A stretch of 64,000 nucleotides of DNA. Origin: a virus. The translations under genes were made by a program, and so were the position numbers. Position 1 is the first letter of the stretch. Each line of letters opens with the position of its first letter. This document shows positions 8,745 through 16,744 of this stretch, in pieces. The notes beneath the pieces were generated by a model. It was given only the letters and a program-made list of their open reading frames with translations. It ran no database searches and was not told the origin of the DNA. The DNA lies in IMG/VR virus record IMGVR_UViG_3300032893_000006, positions 1 to 64,000 of that record, one strand, 5' to 3'.

Positions 8745-9523
8745 TGCCGATCCTCGAAAAAGAAAAAGTCATCTCTCCGGTGATTGCACCCCTACCGGAT
8801 GACGGGGCCATGTATAGCCTCTTGGGAGGAGTGGACTACGCTACGAACGCGGGGATTACGGTGGGAGCCGTGATGACAGGGGGGAACTTATCGGCAACGG
8901 TCCTCACTCTCAGCGATTTAACTCGCATGGTAGATCAGTTCCAGCAAACTATCTATACTTCGAGTGGCGCTCAGACAGCGCTTGGCCAGTCCCTCCACTA
9001 TCCAACAATCATCCCGAATTCTTTTGGGGCTCAGACTCAATATCAGGTGGATGGTTGGTACACCAGCATCGGGAGCCTATATGGGGCGATGCAGTACCAG
9101 ATCAACCAAGTGTCCAATGTCTGGACGAACATTGTCACAGCGGGTTTTGGCTGGTCCAGTTTTGCGACTCCTGAGGAGCTTGCAGTTCATCAGGAAAGAG
9201 AGGCCGCACGTGCTGCAAAGTTCGCCGCCGCCGAATCCCGCGCCGAGCAATTGATGCTCTCGCTTCTGATGCCGGATCAGGTACAACAGTACAAAGATCA
9301 CGGCTATTTTGAAACTCTGGTGGACGACCGTGTATACCGCATCAAAAAAGGCAGGGCCGGAAACGTTGAGTTGATTGTCAAGGGGAAGCCAGCGATGCGT
9401 TACTGTGCCCATCCACTCGACTGGACACCAGCGCCGGATGCAATGATCGCGCAATTTTTGATGTTGAAAACCAACGAGAAAAAGTTCATCGAAACAGCAA
9501 ACAAGACTCAACTGGCAGCTTAG
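8744..9523 (+). CDS. Unknown two-part protein at the head of the ABC/vWA module
   Basis: 259 residues. Residues 1-145 are rich in G, T, Y and Q and look like a secreted or structural domain (TIYTSSGAQTALGQSLHY..VDGWYTSIGSLYGAM). Residues 150-259 form a different domain (REAARAAKFAAAESRAEQLMLSLLMPDQ, then YRIKKGRAGNVELI and MRYCAHPLDWTPAPDAMIAQ). I associate that second domain with bacterial and phage proteins of unknown function. It may be the first gene of the module. Confidence 0.55.
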   Translation: MPILEKEKVISPVIAPLPDDGAMYSLLGGVDYATNAGITVGAVMTGGNLSATVLTLSDLTRMVDQFQQTIYTSSGAQTALGQSLHYPTIIPNSFGAQTQYQVDGWYTSIGSLYGAMQYQINQVSNVWTNIVTAGFGWSSFATPEELAVHQEREAARAAKFAAAESRAEQLMLSLLMPDQVQQYKDHGYFETLVDDRVYRIKKGRAGNVELIVKGKPAMRYCAHPLDWTPAPDAMIAQFLMLKTNEKKFIETANKTQLAA

Positions 9524-9555
9524 CAAGCTATCAAGTCTAAAATCCGGGGGGAACA

Positions 9556-10155
9556 ATGCACATTCCAGATAGCATCCGCAACGCATTATTTGAGGAAGAT
9601 GCGACACCAGCCAAGCAGGCTCCTGTTGCCGCTCCACACCCAATGCAGGCCGTTCCGCAGTCGCCAATGGACTTAGCGGCACCAGTCGCTTCGGCAACTT
9701 CCGATCCTCACGACGGAGATGCATACCAGAAGGTTCTTGTCAGAACCGACTATACTAAAGCACCGCTGTTTGCTGTGTTTCAAAAGTATCTTGCGCCCAT
9801 GGCCGACATGCCGATGGACGACAAGACGAAATTCAGCATCGCTCTCAAACAGGCTCAGGCGCAGGAGGGTCTCGACGTCAATGCGCTTCTGAAGTTGTTT
9901 GATGACGCAACAGATGCTCTCCAAAAGGCGGTCGATGGATTTGCACAAGCGACGGCTCAGTTTGTCGATGAGCAGGTGACGGCGCGCAACAAGAAAGCGG
10001 CTGACCTTGAGGCCCAAGCTCATCAACTCAAGGAAGATGCTTTTGCCGCGCAACAGAAGAGCGATCAAGCGAAGCACAACTTCGACGTCGCAGTTGCGAA
10101 ACGCTCGAACGAGATCGCTTCCGAAAAGTCAAAATATGCCAGCTTGCTGGTTTAA
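9556..10155 (+). CDS. Coiled-coil protein of the ABC/vWA module
   Basis: 199 residues, no membrane segment. The N-terminal 50 residues are Ala/Pro-rich and probably disordered. Residues 110-195 form a long helical coiled coil rich in A, K, Q and E. GGGGGAA lies upstream and the next gene starts 12 nt after the stop. A scaffold role for the membrane-anchored coiled-coil protein that follows is inferred. Confidence 0.55.
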   Translation: MHIPDSIRNALFEEDATPAKQAPVAAPHPMQAVPQSPMDLAAPVASATSDPHDGDAYQKVLVRTDYTKAPLFAVFQKYLAPMADMPMDDKTKFSIALKQAQAQEGLDVNALLKLFDDATDALQKAVDGFAQATAQFVDEQVTARNKKAADLEAQAHQLKEDAFAAQQKSDQAKHNFDVAVAKRSNEIASEKSKYASLLV

Positions 10156-10166
10156 GGAGTCCACCA

Positions 10167-11222
10167 GTGTCCACCAATATGTCACTTCCAAGCTCTGCAG
10201 ATTTGAAGTCCTTCTGGTCCCGTCCCGAAGGGAAGGTCGCAATCGGCATCTACGCAGCGGCTATCGGCGCGGTCGTCTACTTTTGGGGGCTGATCGTTCC
10301 ATTCATTGTCTCGATGCTTGAAGACACGCTACACATGGTGTATCTCGCCGGGATACTCGGTGCGGTCGCATACCTCGTGTTCGGCAAGCGTCCGCAGTTG
10401 ATGTTTCGAGTGCTCGTCAGGAAACTTACCAGCTTGTTTGTTGCCGTCTATCCTGTTGAAATTACCGAAGACAAGTTGCAGCAGATGAAAAAAGGACGCG
10501 ATAAAATGAACGGACAAATTTCGCTAGTAAAAGGAAATATCGTTCAATTGCAGCGGGTAATGCAGCAGAACCATGCCGACGCCGTTAAGGGATTCGGTAT
10601 GGCGCAACAGGCGCAAAAAATGGCGGCAGCTACCCATGACGAGAATGAGCAGTTGCGAATGCAACTGGCCATGAAAAAGGCCGCTCGTCAAGCTCAACGC
10701 CGGGAACAATCAAACATCGGCTATGCCAGCCTGCTCGAAAGACTCCAGAAGGTCTATAATTTCCTGACACGGTATGCGACCAACATCGACTTTTTTATTG
10801 ACGACACGCAGGACCAGATCGATCAAAAGAAACTTGAGTATAAGACCACCATGGCGGCGTCCAGCGCGATGAAACAGGCAATGGCGGTCATCAAGGGTAA
10901 TGCCACAGAAGAGGATATGTACGATCAGGCATTCGATTACATCGAGCAAAGCGTCAGCACGCAGCTTGGCATCATGGACGACCTGCAGCGCATCTCGCAG
11001 AACTTCATGGATGGCATGGATGTGCAAACCGGCGCTGTCGACGATGCGGCTCTTCAGGCATTGAACGCATTTGAACAGAAGGCGCTCACCTCAGGCGACA
11101 AGAGCTTTGATCTTGTCATGAGTGATGCGAAACCAAAAGCCGTTCCAGTACCCATTCGGGCAACGGGAACAACGGGGGAACTCGGCGCGTCGTCATCTGA
11201 TTGGGACGACATGCTGAAGTAG
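10167..11222 (+). CDS. Membrane-anchored coiled-coil protein
   Basis: 351 residues from GTG 10167 with AAGGAGT upstream. Two hydrophobic helices (about 24-46 and 55-73) are followed by a long charged coiled coil (about 95-260) and a Pro/Thr-rich tail ending DWDDML. The layout recalls PspA/IM30-like or KlaA-like membrane stress proteins, but there is no signature that proves either. It precedes the substrate-binding/OmpA fusion by 21 nt, so it could couple the transporter to a cytoplasmic scaffold. Confidence 0.6.
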   Translation: MSTNMSLPSSADLKSFWSRPEGKVAIGIYAAAIGAVVYFWGLIVPFIVSMLEDTLHMVYLAGILGAVAYLVFGKRPQLMFRVLVRKLTSLFVAVYPVEITEDKLQQMKKGRDKMNGQISLVKGNIVQLQRVMQQNHADAVKGFGMAQQAQKMAAATHDENEQLRMQLAMKKAARQAQRREQSNIGYASLLERLQKVYNFLTRYATNIDFFIDDTQDQIDQKKLEYKTTMAASSAMKQAMAVIKGNATEEDMYDQAFDYIEQSVSTQLGIMDDLQRISQNFMDGMDVQTGAVDDAALQALNAFEQKALTSGDKSFDLVMSDAKPKAVPVPIRATGTTGELGASSSDWDDMLK

Positions 11223-11243
11223 CAAGACACGGAGGGAAGAAAT

Positions 11244-13058
11244 ATGGCAGGTTTGAAGAAGGGGCCACGGGTCGTACTTGCGGCCTTGGCTGTAGTTGGA
11301 GTTATCTTTGGTCTCCGCACTGCAATGCAGAAGGGACTGATCCCTACACCGGGAATTATGAAGTCATTGGTTGCGGCGCGGGTGACGTTGCCGCCACAGC
11401 AAGATGCAGAAGTTGCGAATGTCGTGGCTCTTCCGTATCCATCGTCAAGTCCTGCGAGCGTCTCCGCAAACCACATTCAGTTCGATGTGTGGGAGTGGAA
11501 TGCTATGTTCTCGCTGATCTACGCAAACGGCGGCGCGAACACAACCAAGGGCTCTTTGATGGAGAAGAACAACGTCAATCTCACTCTGCATCGCGAAGAC
11601 TCAAACGAGCAGATGAAGGCCGATCTGCTCGCCTGCGCAAAGCAACTTCACGATGGTGCGCAAAATTGTACGACTGGAGCCGAAGCGATTGTTGTTATGG
11701 GCGACAGCGGTGGGCAGTGGCTTGCCGATCTTAATCCGCAGTTAAAGAAGCTCGACAAGTCAGGTGCGTATGACGCTGAGATTATCGGTGCGGTAGGCCG
11801 GTCGAACGGCGAAGATGCCCTGCTTGGCCCTGCTGAGTGGAAGACCAATCCACAGAGCATGAGGGGCAAGACCGTCGTCGGTGTGATTCGCGATGGCGAC
11901 TGGAACATCGCGCTCAATTACGAGGGCTCGAACGGGCTCAAGAACAATCCCGATTTGAAGACCTACGATCCGGATGCGGTCAACTGGATAGCCGCTCCTG
12001 ACGAAGACTACATCAAGGCCGTAACCGAGGTTTATGTTCCAAACCGCTGCGAAGAGCGGCAGGTGGTCAAAGACGGCAAGATGACCGGGGAGACAAAGAA
12101 CGTATGCCCGGACGGAGTAGTTACATGGACTCCGGGAGACGAGCAGGCCGTTCATGGACGTCCGGGAACAACAAAGATCATCTCGTCGCACGAATACGCG
12201 TCGCAGATGCCAGCAGTAATCCTCGGCATCAAGAAGTTTTTCAATGACAATCGCGACGAGATCAACGGCCTGCTTGCTGCGTCGTTTCAGGCTGCGGATC
12301 AGGTGAAAGCATTCGATGCCGTCCGTCAGGCTGCAGGCAAGATGTCGGCACAGCTTTACAACGACCAGACAGGCGACTACTGGTATCGCTATTACAAAGG
12401 CTTCACCGATCCGACAGGCGTGCCATTGGGTGGTTCTGCCGTTTTCAATCTCCAAGACGATATCAATTATTTCGGCCTAGACGGTCAGCATAACAACAAC
12501 ATGCGTGCGACCTATGAGACGTTTGGGAAGATCGCAACCATGAATTACCCGGCGCTTTTCAAGGACAACCCCATCCCGCCATATCGCGAAGCCGTCGATC
12601 CGTCATTTATCAGTGGAGCACAAGCGCTGTTAAGTTCGAGCGATGCAGGGGGAGCGAGCGCTGAGACAGTTGATTATTCTGCACAGGCTCAAAGCGGCGA
12701 GGTTCGCGGCCATAAGGCCGTTTACATCAACTTTGCGACCGGCTCAGACGTACCTCTGCCCGACAGCATTCCTGCCTTGAACGAACTAAAGGACGCGCTG
12801 GCAATCAATTCACAGCTTGCCATTAAACTCGATGGTTATACCGACAACACGGGATCGGATACAGTGAACGTACCGCTCAGCAAGGCGCGTGCCGAGGCAG
12901 TGAAGCACTTTTTCCAGCAAGCTGCGCCGATGAGCTTCCCTGACTCGCGGTTTGTTTCTGTTGACGGTCACGGCTCCGCCGATCCGATTGCGGCCAATAC
13001 TTCAGCAAGCGGTAAGGCTCTCAACCGGCGTGTGGAGATCACGCAAATCGGGCAATAA
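11244..13058 (+). CDS. Membrane-anchored substrate-binding protein fused to an OmpA domain
   Basis: 604 residues. An uncleaved-looking N-terminal helix (about 9-25) anchors it. Residues about 75-450 resemble a periplasmic substrate-binding protein of the NitT/TauT ABC type (FDVWEWNAMFSL..MVVMGDS-like segments, KTVVGVIRDGDWNIAL). Residues about 490-604 are an OmpA-family peptidoglycan-binding domain (VYINFATGSDVPL, KLDGYTDNTGS, LSKARAEAVKHFF, VDGHGSADP, NRRVEI). It would hold substrate between inner membrane and cell wall for the permease and ATPase downstream. Such a fusion is surprising in a phage genome. Confidence 0.75.
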   Translation: MAGLKKGPRVVLAALAVVGVIFGLRTAMQKGLIPTPGIMKSLVAARVTLPPQQDAEVANVVALPYPSSSPASVSANHIQFDVWEWNAMFSLIYANGGANTTKGSLMEKNNVNLTLHREDSNEQMKADLLACAKQLHDGAQNCTTGAEAIVVMGDSGGQWLADLNPQLKKLDKSGAYDAEIIGAVGRSNGEDALLGPAEWKTNPQSMRGKTVVGVIRDGDWNIALNYEGSNGLKNNPDLKTYDPDAVNWIAAPDEDYIKAVTEVYVPNRCEERQVVKDGKMTGETKNVCPDGVVTWTPGDEQAVHGRPGTTKIISSHEYASQMPAVILGIKKFFNDNRDEINGLLAASFQAADQVKAFDAVRQAAGKMSAQLYNDQTGDYWYRYYKGFTDPTGVPLGGSAVFNLQDDINYFGLDGQHNNNMRATYETFGKIATMNYPALFKDNPIPPYREAVDPSFISGAQALLSSSDAGGASAETVDYSAQAQSGEVRGHKAVYINFATGSDVPLPDSIPALNELKDALAINSQLAIKLDGYTDNTGSDTVNVPLSKARAEAVKHFFQQAAPMSFPDSRFVSVDGHGSADPIAANTSASGKALNRRVEITQIGQ

Positions 13059-13234
13059 CAATAACGTGGCCTGAGGCTATTTACAGAATCTTCACGGAAA
13101 TCGGCGGCGCGTTATTACTCGCCGCCGTCCTACTTGCCTTCTTTACAAACTTCTGGGCCGACTTATTCAGGTTCCTAGATCGAAACAGAAAAACAGAGTT
13201 TATTCCAACCAAAGACACCGAGGACGAGGAATGA
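13055..13234 (+). CDS. Hidden one-TM ORF without a standard start codon
   Basis: This frame is open from an upstream stop at 13013 to TGA 13232-13234. Near its 5' end it reads TWPEAIYRIFTEIGGALLL, then a hydrophobic helix and a charged tail (DRNRKTEFIPTKDTEDEE). It has no ATG, GTG or TTG; ATA at 13055 or 13061 are the possible starts. Its stop overlaps the permease ATG (ATGA), the arrangement used by most genuine gene pairs here. Alternatives are a -1 frameshift extending the OmpA fusion, or an assembly error that removed a start. Confidence 0.45.
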   Translation: MTITWPEAIYRIFTEIGGALLLAAVLLAFFTNFWADLFRFLDRNRKTEFIPTKDTEDEE

Positions 13235-14007
13235 AGGAAGCGTTCACACCAAATGCCGTTCTCGACAAGTCGGCGATGCGGACTCTTATTGGCATCGAGG
13301 TCATAACGGCGATGATCCTCTGGTTTGTCAGTCCGTCGCCATTGCTGCCAAAGCCGGGAGAGGTATGGTCGTCGTTCGCCGACCTCTGGCAGCAGGGCCT
13401 CGGTGCGGAACTGATTACCAGTCTCGTGCTCAACCTCGAAGCCATTCTCGCGGCGACGGTGGTATCGCTGCTGTTGTCCTATGCGAGCGTGATACCTGTG
13501 TTTCAGCCGATAGTCAGATTCATCGGCAAGCTCAGGTTTCTGTCTCTGGTTGGCCTCACCTTCGTGTTCACTCTCATGACGAGCAGTGGCCACGAATTGA
13601 AGCTGTCGATTCTGGCTTTTTCGGTGACTGTGTTTTTTGTGACGTCGATGGAGGACGTACTGGGATCGATCCCGAAAGAGGTCTACGATCTGGCGCGCGT
13701 GCTGCACATGGGCAAGTGGCGGATGGTGTGGGAGGTTGTTGTGCTTGGCCAGTTCGACAAGGTCTTCGATGTCATCCGGCAGAACGCGGCGATGAGTTGG
13801 ATGATGCTTACTCTTGTTGAAGGCATCGTGCGGTCGGAAGGTGGTATTGGTGCCGTGCTGCTCGACCAGAACCATCACTTCCGCTTGTCGGCAGTGCTCG
13901 CAATCCAGTTGACGATCTTGATGCTTGGCGTTGCGCAGGACTACGCTTTTGGCTTCGCAAAGAAGTTCTGCTGCCCCTATGCGTTTCTCACCGTGGAGGC
14001 ACGATGA
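13231..14007 (+). CDS. ABC transporter permease, NitT/TauT-like
   Basis: 258 residues with about five or six hydrophobic helices, preceded by GAGGACGAGG. The EAA-type cytoplasmic loop reads EVYDLARVLHMGKWRMVWEVVVLGQ. The C-terminal part (EGIVRSEGGIGAVLLDQN) is also typical of the SsuC/TauC class. It should form the membrane pore together with the ATPase encoded next (ATGA overlap at 14004). Confidence 0.85.
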   Translation: MKEAFTPNAVLDKSAMRTLIGIEVITAMILWFVSPSPLLPKPGEVWSSFADLWQQGLGAELITSLVLNLEAILAATVVSLLLSYASVIPVFQPIVRFIGKLRFLSLVGLTFVFTLMTSSGHELKLSILAFSVTVFFVTSMEDVLGSIPKEVYDLARVLHMGKWRMVWEVVVLGQFDKVFDVIRQNAAMSWMMLTLVEGIVRSEGGIGAVLLDQNHHFRLSAVLAIQLTILMLGVAQDYAFGFAKKFCCPYAFLTVEAR

Positions 14008-14834
14008 ACGTTCCCTACGTGTACAAAGACGTCATCCTGAAGCTCGACAACATCTGCCTTGAGTACGACGGCAGGCCGATCCTCAAGAACATGTCTGCCG
14101 AGATACGGGATATTTACATCCCCGGAAGGGTAACAGGGCAGATCGTCGCAATCTTGGGTCCGAGCGGTGTGGGCAAGACGCAAACCTTCAGGATCATGGC
14201 CGGTCTGCATCGTCCAAGCTCTGGACAGGTGTTGCTTACTGACGGCACCGGCTTCCATCCCGTGCGAGCAGGGCAGGTCGGAGTCGTTGCGCAGAACTAT
14301 CCGTTGTTCAATCACCGCTCGATTTTCGGGAACCTGATGATCCCGGCGCTCGCTCACCAGAAGGACTATGCGGCAGCGAAGGAAGCTGTTGCCGATGGGC
14401 TGGAGAAGTTTGGCCTCTCGGACAAGGCTACTCTCTATCCGGCTCAGCTATCGGGCGGTCAGCGCCAGCGCGTGGCGATCCTGCAGATGTTGCTTTGTCA
14501 AGAGCAAGTTATTCTCATGGACGAACCATTTTCTGGTCTCGATCTGGTGATGCTTGAAAAGACGTGCGAGACGATCTCGGACGCGGCAAATCTTTCCGAA
14601 TTGAACACCATCGTGATTGTCACCCACGACGTCACGGCTGCTGTATCGATTGCAGATCATATTTGGCTCTTGGGCAGGGACCGCGCCGTCGATGGGAGCA
14701 TTATTCCCGGCGCTCGCATCGTCGAGACATACGACCTGTTAGCGCGCGGTTTGTGCTATGAAAAAGGCGCAATTACAAATCCACGTTTCATGGAAACGGT
14801 GCGCGAAATCAAAGACAAATTCCGGAATCTATAG
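14004..14834 (+). CDS. ABC transporter ATP-binding protein
   Basis: 276 residues with the complete ABC ATPase set: Walker A GPSGVGKT (52-59), Q-loop Q97 in VVAQNYPLF, signature LSGGQRQ (149-155), Walker B VILMDE (169-174) and the D-loop SGLD, H-loop TH208D. It should energise the permease upstream and is therefore a functional-looking importer subunit. The C-terminal 60 residues are family-specific. Close in class to NitT/TauT importers; the substrate is unknown. Confidence 0.93.
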   Translation: MNVPYVYKDVILKLDNICLEYDGRPILKNMSAEIRDIYIPGRVTGQIVAILGPSGVGKTQTFRIMAGLHRPSSGQVLLTDGTGFHPVRAGQVGVVAQNYPLFNHRSIFGNLMIPALAHQKDYAAAKEAVADGLEKFGLSDKATLYPAQLSGGQRQRVAILQMLLCQEQVILMDEPFSGLDLVMLEKTCETISDAANLSELNTIVIVTHDVTAAVSIADHIWLLGRDRAVDGSIIPGARIVETYDLLARGLCYEKGAITNPRFMETVREIKDKFRNL

Positions 14835-14842
14835 GAGGCATT

Positions 14843-15223
14843 ATGGATGCATCGCAAGTAGCGGACAAAGCCATTACCGAACTGATGCAGCGCATTGATG
14901 GTTTAGCGATGAAACTGGGCACTACGGCAAACCACGTGTTCGATATCTATGTTGCACAAGCACGAGTTGAGGCGACTCGCGACGCAATGGTTTCTATCTT
15001 CTTCTTCATTGTGGGAATGGTGGCTGCAATAAGGGCACATTCCATCTACAAAAAAAGAGTTGAAGACGATGAGTTACCGGTTTTATTTGAATGCTTTATC
15101 TTTGTCGCGATTATCTCCTTCGTATTTACATTATTAAATGCCTACGCATCATTCGGCGAAGCGCTCAACCCGCAATATTGGGCATTGCATCAACTGGGAA
15201 CTGATATAAAATCTCTTTTCTAA
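14843..15223 (+). CDS. Two-TM membrane protein, holin-like or module component
   Basis: 126 residues, with TAGGAGG before ATG 14843. The soluble N terminus (AITELMQRIDGLAMKLG) is followed by two hydrophobic helices (about 48-65 and 82-102). The size and topology would suit a holin, but the position right after the ABC ATPase argues for a role in the transporter module. No lysin gene is nearby to support a lysis role. Confidence 0.55.
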   Translation: MDASQVADKAITELMQRIDGLAMKLGTTANHVFDIYVAQARVEATRDAMVSIFFFIVGMVAAIRAHSIYKKRVEDDELPVLFECFIFVAIISFVFTLLNAYASFGEALNPQYWALHQLGTDIKSLF

Positions 15224-15278
15224 AAAGGAGGTCGCGGTAGACAAAGCAAGGAGAGATCAAGGAAATGGTTCGTACGCT

Positions 15279-15866
15279 ATGAGCTTGCCGTGTGCAACAT
15301 GTCATGCAGACTGTTGTGGTCCGGTTGTACTGACCAAGTTCAGACTGCAACGCATCAATGATTATCTTCGGTCTAAGCCGCGAGAGGAACTGGAAAGGCT
15401 AGCGGCCCAGAAGCGGGATTGGGTGACCTGCAAGTTCGTAGATACGCAAGATTTTTCATGCTCTGTGTATCCAGTAAGGCCACGGCAATGCGAACTGTAT
15501 GGACGTGTTGCCGGAATGAGGTGTCCTCATGTAAATGGGTTGGTAAACATCGTAACTCAATCTACCGCAGACCTGTGGATGGCGCTTGAGCTAGAAAGTG
15601 AAGTTGTTGGGTTGTCAAACGAATACAAATGGAGGGAAATCATGGGCGGAAATCAATACACCGTAGCAGAAGATACTGGGTCCAAGTTGGAACAGCCGGG
15701 ACCAACGCCACAACAGGTCGAGCTTCTTGTATGTAAGTGCGGAGACTGCACGCACTGGGAGATCGGCCATAACTTCATTATGTGCCGCACATGCGGCGAT
15801 AGCTTTAGCGCTGAGATAACGGTGCCTGACCACGATAAGCTTATCTGGCAGATACATCAGCGCTAA
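15279..15866 (+). CDS. YkgJ-type cysteine-cluster protein with C-terminal zinc ribbon
   Basis: 195 residues. The N-terminal half has the CxxCxxxCC start (CATCHADCC) and the CSVYPVRPRQC motif of the YkgJ/CxxCxxCC family, thought to bind zinc or an iron-sulfur cluster. The C-terminal part adds CKCGDC and CRTCGD, a zinc ribbon. It follows the ABC genes and precedes the HxD protein, so a redox or metal-sensing role in the same pathway is possible. Confidence 0.75.
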   Translation: MSLPCATCHADCCGPVVLTKFRLQRINDYLRSKPREELERLAAQKRDWVTCKFVDTQDFSCSVYPVRPRQCELYGRVAGMRCPHVNGLVNIVTQSTADLWMALELESEVVGLSNEYKWREIMGGNQYTVAEDTGSKLEQPGPTPQQVELLVCKCGDCTHWEIGHNFIMCRTCGDSFSAEITVPDHDKLIWQIHQR

Positions 15867-15927
15867 ACAAGCTTCCCCGCAATGGGAAGGCGCGGGTCTT
15901 TAGAGATGGCCCGGGGAGGGGCCGAAA

Positions 15928-16071
15928 ATGAAATTCTTGAACAAGGGACCCGCACACAATATTGAATCTAGGAAGCACGGCTATGAGAATCGTCGCCATA
16001 ATGTTATCGATTGTGTTTGCGGTCACATCTGTATTAGCGATTGTATACGCTATTCGCCATCGGTCCGATAA
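15928..16071 (+). CDS. Possible 47-residue leader or alternative small ORF
   Basis: ATG 15928 follows a strong GGGGAGGGG ribosome-binding site. The product is hydrophilic and ends in a Cys-rich segment. It overlaps, in another frame, the more protein-like membrane ORF at 15983. It could be a leader peptide or an incorrect frame; which of the two is translated cannot be decided from sequence alone. Confidence 0.25.
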   Translation: MKFLNKGPAHNIESRKHGYENRRHNVIDCVCGHICISDCIRYSPSVR

Positions 16072-16096
16072 AGACGGTGGTGGAAACGTGTTTTAA
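15983..16096 (+). CDS. Tiny single-TM protein
   Basis: 37 residues: a hydrophobic helix starting MRIVAIMLSIVFAV, followed by a polar tail (RHRSDKDGGG). AGGAAG lies about 7 nt upstream. It fills the gap between the YkgJ-type gene and the HxD gene. Function is unknown. Confidence 0.4.
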   Translation: MRIVAIMLSIVFAVTSVLAIVYAIRHRSDKDGGGNVF

Positions 16097-16111
16097 CGAA
16101 AGAGGTGGCAG

Positions 16112-16744
16112 ATGTTCGTCAGTGAGTTTCGTAAAGTTGGAGACTTGAAGCTCCCTCCGTACAGTGGAACTCGGGTTATGATGCTTCCAATCGTAATAGG
16201 TGACTGCGCCAGTATCCCAGACTTTTTATCCCATTACAGATGGACAGCATGGCGACTGGCTCACATGGCTGATCCTGAACATCTCGGCAAGGTCGGCTAT
16301 CTCACCATAGATGAAAAACATGTACTTGCTGGCACGACGCACAGGCGCGCAGGGATGCATGTTGATGGTGGCAAAGACAGAGGGTGGGGCGGCGGAGGCT
16401 GGGCAGGAAAAGACACTGGAATGTTGACTATCTCGTCTCATGTTGGATGCCGTGCTTGGGCTCAGACATTCGATGGAGAAGTTGGTGATGAGGGCGACTG
16501 CGAGGGCTTATTCGATGAGCTTCAATCGAGCGGAACTCTGCTCGCACCGGGCACTGTCTACTGGCTTGGAGGTCTGTGTGTTCACGAGTCTCTTGCTCAG
16601 CCCAGTGATGTGAAACGCCAGTTTGTTCGTCTCTCTCTACCATCAGAAGCGCCATGGTATGAAGGCTACACAGAGAATCCCTTGGGCGTTCTCCCAACAG
16701 GCCAAATTCTTCCGCGACGCAAATTTATGGACGAAGGTGCATGA
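16112..16744 (+). CDS. Unknown protein with HxD and H residues, possible 2OG-Fe(II) oxygenase-like fold
   Basis: 210 residues. GMHVDGGKD, GWGGGGWA, SHVGCRAWAQTF, APGTVYWLGGLCVHES and RQFVRLSLPS are the notable blocks. An HxD motif followed about 90 residues later by H and then R is the layout of double-stranded beta-helix Fe(II)/2-oxoglutarate oxygenases. Overall similarity is not enough to claim it. The stop overlaps the J-domain/kinase gene (ATGA), placing it firmly in the module. Confidence 0.6.
   Translation: MFVSEFRKVGDLKLPPYSGTRVMMLPIVIGDCASIPDFLSHYRWTAWRLAHMADPEHLGKVGYLTIDEKHVLAGTTHRRAGMHVDGGKDRGWGGGGWAGKDTGMLTISSHVGCRAWAQTFDGEVGDEGDCEGLFDELQSSGTLLAPGTVYWLGGLCVHESLAQPSDVKRQFVRLSLPSEAPWYEGYTENPLGVLPTGQILPRRKFMDEGA

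Noticed and set aside
14843-15223. Two-TM protein as the phage holin
   Set aside because: No endolysin or spanin gene nearby and tight linkage to the ABC genes; holin kept only as an alternative.
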